A stretch of 64,000 nucleotides of DNA from Cryptomeria japonica (GCF_030272615.1 NC_081413.1:563030510-563094509); one strand, 5' to 3'; counted from the stretch's first letter, positions 1 through 10,900 are shown. Made by a program: numbers and translations. Notes: generated by a model from the letters alone, not told the origin.

Positions 1-142
1 AACCTAGTTAGAAGTCGTGGAGATAGCCCAGAGAAGAGGCTGACATATTAAAGATGTAAGTGAAGATGAAGGAGAAGAAGCCCCGACATAACAAGTAAAC
101 CTACCAGCAGTTGATCTGAATGAAGAAAGGTTTTTAAGGGTT

Positions 143-940
143 TTGAGTAGGGTGAACACTAAACCTCATTTTACCCCACCAGAATATGATGGGAAGTTAG
201 ATTCGGATGAATTGATAGATTGGATCTTGGAGATGGAGAAGTATTTTGATTTTGAAAACACTACAAAAGAGAGGAAGGTGAAATATGTCTATACCTGGTT
301 GAAAGGTCATGCATCTCTGTGGTGGGAGCATGTGCAAGTTGATGGACAAAGAAGAGGTAAAGAAAAGATTAAGACATGGGATTAAATGATTGCTAAGTTA
401 AAATCAAAGTTTGTCTGGATGAATTATCAAGTGAATTTATTCCAAAAATTGCAGAACTTGAGATAGAAGGAATCTAGTGTGAAGGAATACACCGAAGCAT
501 TTTACAAGTTGAACATCAGATCCAGACATGTTGATGATGAAGTTGAACAAATTGCAAGATATTTGAACAGATTGTGGATGTCTATACAAGATTATCTCAG
601 TATGATCAAATTGGAGAGTCTTGAAGAGGCTTACCAATATGCACTAAAGGCTGAAGAGAAATTGAACAAAAGACATGAGAAGAGATAGAGAGGTAGAGGT
701 GGAAGGTTTACCGGAGGAAGAGGAACCAATATAGATCAGAACAAGGACAAGGAAGTGATAAAGAAAGGTAATTCATATTGAAAGGATGATAGAAATTTCT
801 ATTGAAGGAGAGAACAAAATGGTTACAGGAATGAGAACTTTGGAAGACAAGACAAGAGGACATTTAGAGGAACCTAGTTTAAGTGTGGAGGAGAAGGACA
901 CCTTGCATTTAAATATAAGAAGACATAGGCTACCGAAAGA
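143..940 (+). pseudogene. Chromovirus gag with damaged CCHC knuckle
   Basis: Residues from 143 on resemble the retrotransposon gag domain: a hydrophobic DWILEMEKYF segment followed by a WLKGHASLWW motif, typical of the Ty3/gypsy capsid. The frame is cut by a TAA at 383-385 and resumes at 479 in the same frame with the capsid C-terminal half (ARYLNRLW, YQYALKAEEK). A basic, Gly/Arg-rich tail follows. At about 877-925 the nucleic-acid-binding knuckle reads KCGGEGH followed by a tyrosine where the last cysteine is expected, and the first cysteine is also missing. The product would package element RNA in a virus-like particle; this copy cannot make an intact one. Confidence 0.85.
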
Positions 941-946
941 TAAGTA

Positions 947-1420
947 GTGGTGGAAGAAAACCCCACCGGATTAGATGATAAACTAGAAGATGAAGAACTA
1001 TTGATGATGAGGAGAGCTTTGTGTCATACTAGAGGAGATGAAGAACCCTTGCAAAGGAAGAACTTGTTCAAGACTAGATGTAAGGTATATGGTAGGTGTT
1101 GTAAAGTTGTTATTGATAGTGGTAGTTCAAATAATCTTGTTTCAGAAGAGATGGTGAATAAGTTGAAATTGGAGAGATTGAAATACCCTAAGCCTTATCA
1201 GATAGCATGGATTCAGGATGAACATAAGTGGTTAGTAAGTGAATAGTGGTTAGTAAGTGAATAGTGTTTAGTAAAATTGAAAAATTGGGAATTATCATGA
1301 TGAAGTTTTGTGTGATATTATGCCTATGGATATTTGTCATCTTTTGTTGGGAAGACCTTAGTAGTTTGATAGACAGGCATACATTATGGAAGGAAGAATA
1401 CATTCACTATTGTGGCTAAC
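947..1420 (+). pseudogene. Chromovirus aspartic protease
   Basis: The same frame continues after gag. The segment CKVVIDSGSSNNLVSEEM (about 1097-1150) contains the retropepsin D-S-G active-site triplet followed by the usual hydrophobic stretch. The enzyme would cut the gag-pol polyprotein. Just downstream, an 18-bp tandem duplication (1228-1263) introduces stop codons in the reading frame, and the later part (a CHLLLGRPW-like segment around 1335-1360) is reached only after this damage. Protease identity is secure from the motif and its position between gag and RT. Confidence 0.82.
1228..1263 (+). repeat. 18-bp tandem duplication in the protease
   Basis: Two adjacent identical 18-bp units (1228-1245 and 1246-1263), followed by a partial third that diverges after a few bases. 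Each unit carries in-frame stops, so the duplication helps terminate the protease frame. This looks like replication slippage inside a dead element. Confidence 0.85.
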
Positions 1421-1783
1421 GGGATGAATCAAACCTTGTTACCTTTGGAGGAACCTTTGAAGAGTGAAGTATGTACAAATACTAGAATATATTTAGTAGA
1501 TGGAAGGAAATTCGTGGATGGACTAAGCCATGAGAATGTGTGTTTTTCCTTAATTCCTAAGAAGACTGAGAGACCGAAACCAGAAGGATAACACCCAACA
1601 AAGATAAGAGATTTGCTAACAGAATATGAGGACATCATTTTAGATAATGTACCTGATGGATTGTCACCTAATAGAAGTATTAGTCATTGTATGGACTTGG
1701 TCCCCGGAGCTAGTTTGCCTAATAAAGTTGCACACCGGTTGACACTGATAGAGAATAAAGAACTGAATAGATAAGTGTAGTAG

Positions 1784-2638
1784 TTGTTGAAGAAAGGTTT
1801 GATTAGAGAATGTCTAAGCCCTTGTGTAGTACTAGTCGTATTAGCACCTAAGAAGAATGGAGAATGGAGGATGTGCGCTGATTCAAGAGCGATAAATAAG
1901 ATCACAGTGAAATGTCGGTTTTCTTTACCTAGGATGGATGACATAATGGACTGTTTGAATAGGGAAAAATACTTTACAAAGATATATTTGAAGAGTGGAT
2001 ATCATCATATCGAGATCAGAGAAGGTGATGAGTGGAAGACAACATTTAAGACAAATGAAGGATTATATGAATGGTTAGTGATGCCTTTTGGATTGACTAA
2101 TGCACCGAGCACTTTCATGAGGCTGATGAATGATGTATTGAAGAAATTCTTGGGTAAGTTTGTTATTGTGTATTTGAATGACATTCTGATTTTCAGTAGA
2201 ACAAAAGAGGAGCATTTGTTGCAGTTAAGACAAGTTTTGCAGAGGTTGAGAGAAGAAAAGTTGTTGATCAATATCAAGAAGTGTACTTTCATGAAGGATG
2301 AGTTAGTCTATTTAGGATTTGTGATATATGAGGATGGTTTGAAGATGGACCCTAAGAAAGCGAAAGCAGTTGTTGAGTGGCCTACACCGAAAAGCATTGG
2401 GGAGGTAAGATCATTTCATGGGTTGGCCAGTTTTTACCATAAGTTTATCAGAAATTTCAGTTTAGTTTGTAACCTTATGATTGAGACTATGAGAGGAGAT
2501 CAGAAGGAATTCAAGTGGACCACCAGAGTAAACAAAAGTTTTGAATTGTTGAAGTATAAAGTGACTAAGAAACATGTGTTAGCTTTATCGGATTTCAATA
2601 AGGTATTTCAAGTGGATTGTGATTCAAGTGGATTGTGA
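1784..2638 (+). pseudogene. Chromovirus reverse transcriptase with lost catalytic aspartates
   Basis: The 284-residue open stretch covers the palm and fingers of a Ty3/gypsy [16 protein letters not shown], the LPRMDDIMD motif, the SGYHHIEI block, the [17 protein letters not shown] block and a YLNDILIFS block. Two expected catalytic aspartates are changed. The motif-A position reads Y-L-K-S-G-Y-H where the family has D-L, and the Y-x-D-D box reads Y-L-N-D (Asn codon at 2177-2179). It therefore could not copy RNA even if translated. The stretch ends at 2638, where a 16-bp duplication shifts the frame into RNase H. Confidence 0.92.
2607..2638 (+). repeat. 16-bp tandem duplication causing the RT/RNase H frameshift
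   Basis: Identical units at 2607-2622 and 2623-2638. Sixteen is not a multiple of three, and the protein sequence VDCDSSG is followed in the next frame by VDCDASG. The duplication is thus the direct cause of the frame change at the start of RNase H. Confidence 0.9.
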
Positions 2639-2975
2639 TGCAAGTGGAACAACAATAGGAGTAGTTTTGAGTCAAGAAGGGAGAGCAGCAGCATATTTCA
2701 GTGAGAAATTGAATGATGCTAGGAAGAGATATTCAGTGTATGATCAAGAATTTTATGTCATAGTCCAAGCCTTGAAGAAATCAAGACACTACTTGTTGCC
2801 TAAGGATTTTGTGTTGTATATAGATCATCAAGCTTTGTAGTATTTGAGCAGTCATAGTAAGCTGAATCAGAGACATATGAGATGGGTAGAATTCTTGCAG
2901 AGTTACACCTTTGTGTTGAAGCATAAAAGTGGGAAATCTAACAAAGTTGTTGATGCATTGAGTAGGAGAAGGAAT
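2619..2975 (+). pseudogene. Chromovirus RNase H domain
   Basis: In frame 3, [18 protein letters not shown] gives the first catalytic Asp of the RNase H fold, followed by the conserved AYFSEKLNDA, YSVYDQEF and HYLLPKDFVLYIDHQAL blocks. A stop at 2838-2840 interrupts it; the next segment has the KLNQRHMRW and HKSGKSNKVVDALSRR blocks that end the domain and lead into the integrase. It would degrade the RNA strand of the RNA-DNA hybrid. Confidence 0.88.
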
Positions 2976-3033
2976 TTGCTAACAAAGATGAGAGTCACGA
3001 TATTAGGTTTTGAATATTTGAAGACCTTGTATC

Positions 3034-4000
3034 ATGAAGACCCAGATTTTGCAGAACCTTGGAAAGCATGTAGAGAATCGGTTATGGTTGGATTATTACA
3101 TTCAGGATGGGATGTTATTCAGGGGAGTTAAGTTATGCATACCTAAGAGTTCCATGAGAGAGAAACTAATCAAAGAGAAATATAGTGGAGGTTTAGTTGG
3201 ACATTTTGGCATTGACAAAATAGTTGCATTGGGGAGTGAGCAATACTTTTGGCCCCAGATTCATAAGGATGTTAAGAGATATGTGCAGAGTTGTAGAGTT
3301 TGTCAAGTTGCAAAAGGTAGTAGTCAGAATGTGGGATTGTATAAACCTTTGACAATACCGATAAGACCTTGGGAGGATATAAGCATGGATTTTGTACTTG
3401 GATTGCCTCAGAATGTGGGATTGTATAAACCTTTGATAGTACTGATAAGACCTTGGGAGGATATAAGCATGGATTTTGTACTTGGATTTCCTAAGACACC
3501 GAGAAGGAATGATTCTATATTTGTGGTAGTGGATATATTTTTTAAGACATCAGATGCATTGCATGCAGCATACCTATTTTTCAAGGAAGTGGTGAGATTG
3601 CATGGATTACCTAAGAGCATAGTTTTAGACAGAGGCACTAAGTTTGTTGGCTATTTTTGGAGAACACTTTGGAAGAAGATGAAGACAGATTTGAAGTTCA
3701 GTTCTACTTTTCATCCATAGACTAATGGAAAGACAAAAGTAGTTAAGCAAAGTTTGGAAAACTTGTTGAGATGTTTAGTGGGAGATAATATCGAAAGTTG
3801 GGATTTGATCCTTGCACAAGCAGAGCTTGCATATATCGATTCAGTGAATAGAAGTACCGGAAAAACACCTTTTGAGATTGTTACCGAAGTGCATCCTAGA
3901 GGAATAGCAGAATTGAGAGACATTAGCAATGAAGACCAGAAGAGTTCAAAAGCAGAAGATTTTGTAGATCATATGGAAGCATTGCACATTTAGGTTAAAC
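3034..4000 (+). pseudogene. Chromovirus integrase with internal 84-bp duplication
   Basis: After another frameshift (between about 3034 and 3131) frame 1 gives an HHCC zinc domain (GHFGIDK and CRVCQVAKG) and then the DDE core. The first-Asp block (ISMDFVLG) is present twice because of an 84-bp tandem duplication. The second Asp is in SIVLDRGTKFVG (about 3616-3652). The block that should hold the catalytic Glu reads TNGKTKVV, with Lys at codon 3736-3738, and a stop lies just before it at 3718-3720. The enzyme is inactive by sequence. The C-terminal region continues to about 4320 (KFGPYKIL, YEVELPD, PIFKIAYL). Confidence 0.9.
3325..3492 (+). repeat. 84-bp in-frame tandem duplication in the integrase core
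   Basis: Units 3325-3408 and 3409-3492 are nearly identical. Each encodes 28 residues from QNVGLYKP to DFVLG plus two residues, so the reading frame is kept while the first catalytic-Asp block is doubled. No integrase family has two such blocks, so this is a slippage or recombination product. Confidence 0.92.
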
Positions 4001-4005
4001 AACAT

Positions 4006-4480
4006 TTGGAAGACATGAACAACAAATATAAGGAGAAGGCAAATGAGAAGAGGAGACATAAGGAATTTGAAGTTGGTGATGAAGTGACGATATACTTGAG
4101 AAAAGAGAGATTCTCGGTTGGAACTTATAATAAGTTGCAAATGAAGAAGTTTGGACCCTATAAGATTTTGAGAAAGTTCAATTCTGGAAACACCTATGAA
4201 GTGGAGCTACCAGATATTCTAAGTATATCACCTATATTCAAGATTGCATATCTTCATGAGTACCATGAACCAAAATTCAGTGAGGACAGTGTTGCAGACT
4301 TGGAGAAACAATTGCCCTAGAAGGAACCATATCATATTGAAGAGATTTTGGATAATAGGATTGGGCGTAGTGCTCGGAATAGTTAGTACAAAGAATACCT
4401 TGTGAAGTGGAAGAGAAGACTAGTTGAAGATTCGTCTTGAATTTCTCAGGTAGAGGTAGATCACCTTGGTTTCCCTCTGA
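4006..4480 (+). pseudogene. Integrase C-terminal region and chromodomain
   Basis: The segment at 4006-4320 is the C-terminal DNA-binding part of the integrase (GDEVTIYLRKERFS, KKFGPYKIL). After a stop at 4318-4320 the same frame continues with YHIEEILDNRIGRS, another stop, then YKEYLVKWKRRLVEDSS and a further stop. EEILD plus YLVKWKR is the hallmark of the chromodomain that steers chromovirus integration toward modified histones. The first aromatic-cage position and the KWK core are visible; the C-terminal helix is poorly conserved. Confidence 0.82.
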
Positions 4481-5314
4481 CCCTAATAAAGTGAGAGGCC
4501 CACTTTTCATTAACCTCAAATGTCTGATGCAGGAGCATCCCCGGTTCACAACAATCTTGCATCAACCAAAAACATTTTTCCTTTATGTTTTGTTTTTTGT
4601 TTGCAGTTTCAGTTTTCCTTTCTGTGTGTCCCGATTTTGACTCACCAGATCCTGTGGAGTTGTATTCTACTTGAAGACTTGATCATCTTTCTTGTTTTCA
4701 AACTACATCTCATTTGGATCACTTTCCGACAAGATATTGCCACCGATTTCAATGACAATTTCTTGTTACCGGTTGCCTGAGACGTATTCTGATGATCTCC
4801 CAGAACCCGTTCTGAAGCTTGTGGAGCCTTGAGCATTGATCTCGATGTTTCTTGGCATGTGGCCAACCTTCTACATATCTTCCTTTGGATTTTCCAGAGG
4901 AATCTCTTGGCGGAGGTTGACCTTGTTCATTTTGCACGTTAGGTCTTGTTCTTCGGGTTTTCATCCCTTTTGGGCTTACTAGATCCTTTGGATCGATATA
5001 TATTTTTGTAATTATTCTTTAGAATGTAATCAATTAGAATCAATCAGAGTATTAGATAGATAGAGTGTGCCTAGAAGATAGATCTTTCGATTCAAGGTCT
5101 TGGTTGTGACCTATTCTACCAGGCCTGTGTGTCGGTATGTTGTAACCCGGTTGTTACCAATTGGATGTAATCAAATTTCATGCAATAAAAACTATTTGTT
5201 CTGCATTTCTTCCATCATATCTGTGTGTTTCTGTTGTTTTTACTCTTGCTGACCAGTCCAGATTGATCTCCTTGAGGTCCCTCCTCACCGATGACTACTT
5301 CTATACATGTATAT
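4481..5314 (+). other. 3' non-coding region and probable 3' LTR of the chromovirus
   Basis: No gene. This stretch follows the polyprotein and should include the polypurine tract and 3' LTR, but I see no convincing PPT-TG junction and the partner LTR is outside the window, so no boundaries are given. An AATAAA poly(A)-like signal lies at about 5184-5190, 30 bases before a T-rich stretch, consistent with the R/U5 part of an LTR. Confidence 0.5.
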
Positions 5315-5394
<80 letters not shown>

Positions 5395-5662
5395 ACATAA
5401 ATACATGTATGTATGTGCATATACATGTATGTATGTGTGTATGTGTGTATGTGTGTATGTGTGTATGTGTGTACATGTATACATATGTATGTATGTGTGT
5501 GTATACATACACACACATGTTTATATGTATATATATATATACATGTATACATATATACATACATCTATGTATGTATGTATACATATGTATGTATGTGTGT
5601 GTATACATACACACACATATGTTTATATGTATATATATATACATTTATACATATATACATAC

Positions 5663-5695
<33 letters not shown>

Positions 5696-5748
5696 CATAC
5701 ATACATACATACATACATACTTATATATATGCATATGCATACATATAG

Positions 5749-5783
<35 letters not shown>

Positions 5784-6035
5784 TGCATATGCATACATAT
5801 AGACATACATACTTGCATATGCATGCATACATACATACATACATACACACATACATATATATATGCATATGCATACATACAGACATACATACTTGCATAT
5901 GCATACATACATACATACATACATACATACATACATACATGTATATGTATATGTATATGTATAAATGTGTGTGTATGTATGTTTATGTACATACACATAT
6001 ATGTGTACATACATACATGTATGTGTATATATAGA
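5315..6035. repeat. Compound microsatellite: AC, AT, GTAT and CATA blocks
   Basis: About 720 bp of simple sequence: (AC)n at about 5316-5350, (AT)n to 5391, then GTAT/TGTG-rich blocks, then (CATA)n blocks, with the strand bias switching from G-rich to C-rich. A higher-order unit ending in a TATATATGCATATGCATACATA core recurs around 5726, 5773 and 5855. All long open frames here are translations of repeats such as (HT)n and (YI)n, not genes. Confidence 0.97.
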
Positions 6036-6684
6036 TAGCTCTGCTTGGCCTATCCTTCTTATCATGGAATGATCCAACAAATTTTCAATAAAAATTCTCT
6101 GTTGGACCTATCGTTTGTATGGACATTGCACTTCTTTAGCCATCTACATGGTTTTATTGCCAGCGATTCAATGACGTAGATAGAAGAACTGAGTGGTGAA
6201 TGAAAAAAGCATGTTTTCTCTTACCTACCTATAGATTGAATAGGGTGGTCAGTTACTTTGTTTCCATTCTTTATGCCTAAAAGAATTTGTTGAGGTGGGA
6301 GAAGGGACAACTATTGCCAGCCACCCATCCACTACTATAATTCCCATGAGGTGGGTGGGTGCCCCTCCTATTCTAGCTCGATTATAGAACTATTTTAGAG
6401 TGCATTAATATAGTCAAGTCTAGTCTAGTAGTCTAGTCTGGCTAAATCACTGGTTTGGAACAATGAGCACTATATCCACCCACCCACCACTACCTATATA
6501 GTAGGGGCCATCCCACTCGAAACTTTACTGGGGAGAATTCACACCAACACCTCTCAACTAATAGAATTCCAAATATTCAATTCCATGAATCACACAAATT
6601 GAAAATTTAGGAAGGAAAAACAAGCAATCAATTAACCATGTGCATTCTAACTAATTTTCTCTCACTCTAATTAAATTAAACTAA

Positions 6685-6721
<37 letters not shown>

Positions 6722-7978
6722 ATGCACACACATGCACACACGCACACACATACACACACATATAATTAGTATTTTCCTTGCATTTCATATATAAAAGGCT
6801 CAAATAAGATTTCTTTAGATTGTTATTGGTTGAATAACCATTATTATTGAGTGCACATATATAGAATAATATGTGTTGGTTATTTAGTAGGTTCTTTGTC
6901 CAAATACAAAATTATGTATTGTGATAATATGTAATTTTGTGAAGGTTATAGATAAAGATAATATCATTAAAGATGTTTTAGATGATGGGAAAAAGCTTGT
7001 TTTTAATAAGATAAATTTCCTTCTAATATGCTAGAACTAAAATGGTTTCATCTCTTTGATTTTTTAAAATAGATTTTGGTAATTATTTTTCTATTAACCA
7101 ATTCATAACATTTTATATGTTTTCTTATTTAAAATTTTCATTAATATCTTTTAGTCAAGCCTTTTTTTGAAAAGTATTTTAAAAAGAATAATGACTATCA
7201 CAAAAAACTGTATCTAAATATAATATAATATTACTTTATGTAACTTGTACTAACCAATAGTTCTTTTCTTTTCCACATATCATTATGATAGATATCATTA
7301 TATTTGAGCCTACAATCCCAAAATCTATACTAGAAGCCTTGAAATGGTTTTTTAATAGCAACATCCAATATAACATTGCATCTCTTCTCCCAATCCAACT
7401 TGGAGATCATCATTTTCAAACAAGTTCTCCTTATATTTTCATCCAAGCAATAGCTCAACAAGCTCACAATGAAGGGAGAATATAATCTTACTAAAGTAGA
7501 CATATCTCATTTTAGAAATTCATTTCACCTTATTATAGGTAAATCTATGTAGTTTCATGTATATTTCAAGGTTGCATGGGCTAGTTTTGTCACTTCTCAA
7601 AGGGGATATAATAAGTGAAAGATATTGCTAGAACTAACATTCCCAATCCTAGTGGTGAAAATACAAAAACCCTTACTCTTATAAATAAAAATCATAGTTG
7701 TACAAGTTGTTTAAGAAAGAGAAAACAAAATGTGAGGTGGCCTTATAGAACTTGAGTGCTCAAATCCTCACAAATGAGACAATGAGAAAATATAACAGCA
7801 TAGCATACATCTTTAAAAATATGTAGTTTTAAGGATATCCTATGCAGTATACATGTATATGAAATGAGAATAAGTTTTTAAAGTGTTTGTGTAGATAGAA
7901 AATGTGTATCTCAAACGAGACTAGAAGTTGTGAATATGTGGAGATATTGTATAGTGAAAATGTGTAGCTCAAACGAGA
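6036..7978. other. Non-coding stretch with a TG/CA microsatellite
   Basis: I see no gene, LTR edge or RNA in this 1.9 kb. A (TG)n run followed by CACA/CATGCA repeats occupies about 6687-6765. The rest is AT-rich unique-looking DNA. Confidence 0.7.
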
Positions 7979-8010
7979 TAAACAAATGCTATGCAAGTGT
8001 ATATACACAT

Positions 8011-8115
8011 TTTTTCATTGCATCACTATCTACACTTGCATAGCATTTGTTTGTCTATCTACACTATCTACACAAACAAATGCTATGCAAGTGTAGATAG
8101 TGATGCTATGAAAAA
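8011..8115. repeat. 43-bp near-perfect inverted repeat with 19-nt loop
   Basis: Arm 8011-8053 is the reverse complement of arm 8073-8115 with one mismatch (GCAATG against GCTATG). The spacer is 8054-8072. A third partial copy of the arm core (AACAAATGCTATGCAAGTGT) lies just upstream at 7981-8000, in the same sense as the right arm. The transcript of either strand would fold into a long hairpin. Confidence 0.92.
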
Positions 8116-9422
8116 GCTCTATGCTAATACCAGTATAACAACAATACTCTAATGCTTCCTCGTTTGCTTGAGGAGAAGGGTTCTATTTATAGAAGAAATG
8201 GGGAAATGAAGGGTTAAGATTGAGCAATCTTAACAAGGGTTAGGATTGAAAGATATTCAATCCATGTGAGACTTTCAACCCAATCCCATGTTGACAAGTG
8301 TCACCATGAGGAGGCTTGAGAGGAGAAATAAGGAGCATTAAATGTTTGAGGGGACATGATGGTTGCCCTAGGGGGTTGGGTTAGGGTTAGGTTAATGGAT
8401 ATTCCTTTTATCCAAGGATAAATGAATGTGCAAGGGTTAAATGGTTACATTAGTCAAATAAATAAATGCTTTGAAGATACCCATGAGTCAAAATGATGGT
8501 TAAGTTAGAGGAAAGTCTCTAACCAAAGGTAAAAGGTGAGTTAACCATAAATGGTTATGTAAGAGTCTTTAATGGTTTGGAAGACTTTAGAGGTTAACCA
8601 TTTGAAGACTTAAAGCTTTTAATGTCTTTCAAAGACTTTAAGGGCTTTGAGAAGTGACTCCAAGTTGCTTAGAAATGTGACAATATTTAGGGGATGGATT
8701 AGGCTAATTAGGAAGGGGTTAGAAGAATCTAGAAGGGGTTTAGGCATGCAAGTGGGAGGAATTTTTGGGTTTTCAATTAAAATAAAATCATTTATTTCAA
8801 TTAAATGGTGTAATTTGCATTTGGATAGATATTTAAATAAATATTAATTTATTTAAATGTGAATGTGAATTTTGGATTTAAATAAATCTTAATTTATTTA
8901 CATGAGAAAAAGGAAGATAAAGCATTTAAATACTTGAAGACTTTGAGGGAAACCATTAGAGGCTTAAGAAGACTCTAGAAAGAAGTCATTAAGTTTGAAG
9001 ACTTTAAGGGAAACCATTAAAGGTTTCAAGTGGGTGAGGATAAATAGGATTTTAAATAAATATTTTATTTAAAATAGTTGTGCAACTTGCATTTGTAGGA
9101 AAATACAAGTGGGTGGAGGATAAAGGTGATTTAAATAAATGTTAATTTATTTAAATGTGAGAGGTGGGATTTTGGGGAATTTAATTTATTTAAATGTAAG
9201 AAGATTTAATTAAACAAATATGATTTATTTATTTAATTAATGGTCTAAATTTGGTTAAGTGAATTAAATCAAATAAATTGAATAATTTATTTAATTAATA
9301 GGAGAAGAGGGTTAAGATGAATTAATTAAATATTAATTTAATTAATTATTGATTGATGGTTAAATAATCAAATAAATACTAAATATTCATTTAATTAAGT
9401 GGACAAATTTATGTGACTACAT
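8100..9422 (-). mobile_element. Tat-family LTR (solo or fragment)
   Basis: This stretch is recognisably related to the LTRs at 55367-56661 and 14750-16159. It shares the CTCTATTTATAG block (TATA box on the minus strand), the block around the dinucleotide-rich ATTTAATTAAT segment, and the terminal AATTTATGTGACTACA, where reading on the minus strand begins TGTAGTCACATAAATTTG. The outer edge at 9422 is clear. The other edge is not; it merges with the inverted repeat near 8100. The flank after 9422 is TGACT, but I found no matching copy on the far side, so completeness is unknown. Confidence 0.75.
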
Positions 9423-9947
9423 GACTAATTTAACTAGACCATATGGGAGCAAACATCAAATAGATCTTATGTTGTTGCTTATGGTAGATGAGAACAAATA
9501 ATCATAAAAGGAAGAGATTGTTGATTATAGAGTCAAACAAAGAAGAGTTGGAATCAGTCTAATGGTACAAATTTTGGCTCAACTTGTTCATCATAATGAA
9601 TTTATTTACTTAAAGCTCCAAACATAGCACACATTTGTAAAACAAGGCTAAATTGTTTAAAAAGTCGTGTGTTGGGTAGATCATGACTAGTTGGTCTTCA
9701 CAAACATCATCTAGACTTGATAATAAGGACTATCAAGGGTCTTTATAGATATAAAACCATGATTTTGTGACTAAATATTGTGGAAAATTTAAATGATAAT
9801 TTAAAAAGTTGTATATTATTTATAGATGCCTAAAATCCATCCCCTCATAGTTTAACCATTTGTTGTCAATAATCTTATAATGCCTCTAACATTAAGTAAT
9901 TACATGATGAATTATGCAATTAATTAAACTATCATCTTCTTCCACCT
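9423..9947. other. Non-coding spacer
   Basis: About 525 bp with no gene or recognisable repeat edge. It is the left flank of the SINE insertion described next. Confidence 0.6.
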
Positions 9948-9960
9948 AACTAAATAGTTT
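9948..9960. repeat. Left 13-bp target-site duplication of the split SINE
   Basis: AACTAAATAGTTT here is identical to 18731-18743, 8.77 kb away. The two copies bracket the SINE together with everything later inserted into it. Confidence 0.88.
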
Positions 9961-10034
9961 GGGGATGACCCCACAATGCAGCGGCTAGTTGCGAGCTTCC
10001 TACATGGGAGGTCTTGGGTTCGAGTCTACTCGAC
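9961..10034 (+). mobile_element. 5' half of a tRNA-derived SINE
   Basis: Begins directly after the 13-bp TSD. It has a tRNA-like head with an A-box-like ATGCAGCGGCTAG, an anticodon-arm-like pairing (CTTCC with GGAGG) and a textbook B box, GGTTCGAGTCT, at about 10017-10027. It stops at 10034 inside the 5-bp TSD (TCGAC) of the giant element. The 3' half resumes at 18663. A functional tRNA is excluded because the acceptor stem does not pair and the unit is followed by a SINE body and A-tail. Confidence 0.8.
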
Positions 10035-10408
10035 TGTAAAAACCCACTTAACTTAATCCAAAAACTCAACTGATTTTTTTTTAATATATAAAAATATTGG
10101 TTTCTTTTTTTTTTTATCAGTAAGAGGCCGAGGCCAAGAATTTTATTAATTATTTTGAAATTTACATTGCTCCACTCATACGAGCACCGGTAGGAAAGAG
10201 TGGAGGCGAGAAAACCTCCGACCTTGCCCAGGACCATAGTTCAACTAGTCCTGACTTAATACAAAAAAATCCAAATTTTGATACAACACCACCCCGGGCC
10301 AGGGTGATTAGGAGGGGTGTTTCTATTTTACCCCTCCCTTACAAGCCCTAATTTACAAATTTCAGGTTTTGAATTTCAGAAATCATTTGTCCCTTCAAAT
10401 CCTCCTGC

Positions 10409-10900
10409 ATGGCTCTGAAGATATTCTTTAATTGTAAATACTATCCTTTAATAGCTCAAAAAATACTTGTTTGGCCTGCATGGTTAGTAATTAAAACACT
10501 AGGCAGATATGTTAGTATCGACCAATCCTTTATCATAAATGAAATTTTAACTGCCCATCTAGAGAGATTCTTTAGTAAATTATTCTGTGAAACCTATCCT
10601 CACAGAATATGCATAAGAGATGTGAAACTCGAAATTGAGTGATTAGCCAAGACTTCATCAGATAAGGGATCTCCAGCTTACCAACTCCTGTTAATGCTCC
10701 TGGATGTGCTCCTTGAGAAGGATGAAATCCAGGCTATGATAACAACAGTAGGTAAGTGGGATTCAGTCAGTCTCCCTTCCCTATCCCCATTATTTCTAGC
10801 AAAGAGGATGACGGAGTATGATTATACCCTGTAGGATATAAATTTTTGTCCAAACCCCGAGTTCTGCATAGCTTCCTTTAAACCATAATCTTAAGATATG
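10409..10900 (+). other. Unexplained open stretch inside the LINE, opposite strand
   Basis: A 77-codon frame (10409-10642), followed in the same frame after one stop by another coding-looking stretch (AKTSSDKGSPAYQLLLMLLD, then VGKWDSVSLPSLSPLF) up to about 10830. It runs opposite to the LINE. It has ordinary residue composition rather than repeat-derived residues. I do not recognise it; it could be a captured gene fragment or chance. Confidence 0.3.

Larger units (their letters stand above)
1..5290 (+). mobile_element. Decayed Ty3/gypsy chromovirus, 5' end off the window
   Basis: Domains occur in Ty3/gypsy order on the plus strand: gag, CCHC knuckle remnant, aspartic protease, reverse transcriptase, RNase H, integrase, then a chromodomain, which places it in the chromovirus branch. 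The 5' LTR and the start of the leader lie left of the window. The coding region moves from frame 2 (to 2638) to frame 3 (2619-3131) to frame 1 (from 3034), with scattered stops, so it is a pseudogene. The 3' LTR must lie between about 4480 and 5310, but I could not fix its edges. Host-family assignment is firm; the clade within chromoviruses is not determined. Confidence 0.9.

Noticed and set aside
5215-6080. Several 80-250-codon frames of Tyr, Ile, His, Thr, Cys and Val
   Set aside because: They are six-frame translations of AC, AT, GTAT and CATA simple repeats; no frame has any non-repeat content.
8375-8400. Interstitial telomere repeat (GGGTTAGGGTTAGG)
   Set aside because: Only two units, lying within LTR sequence whose relatives lack the motif; not the plant TTTAGGG array.
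9961-10034. A tRNA gene
   Set aside because: The B box is good, but the acceptor stem does not pair; the 13-bp TSD and A-tail show a SINE.
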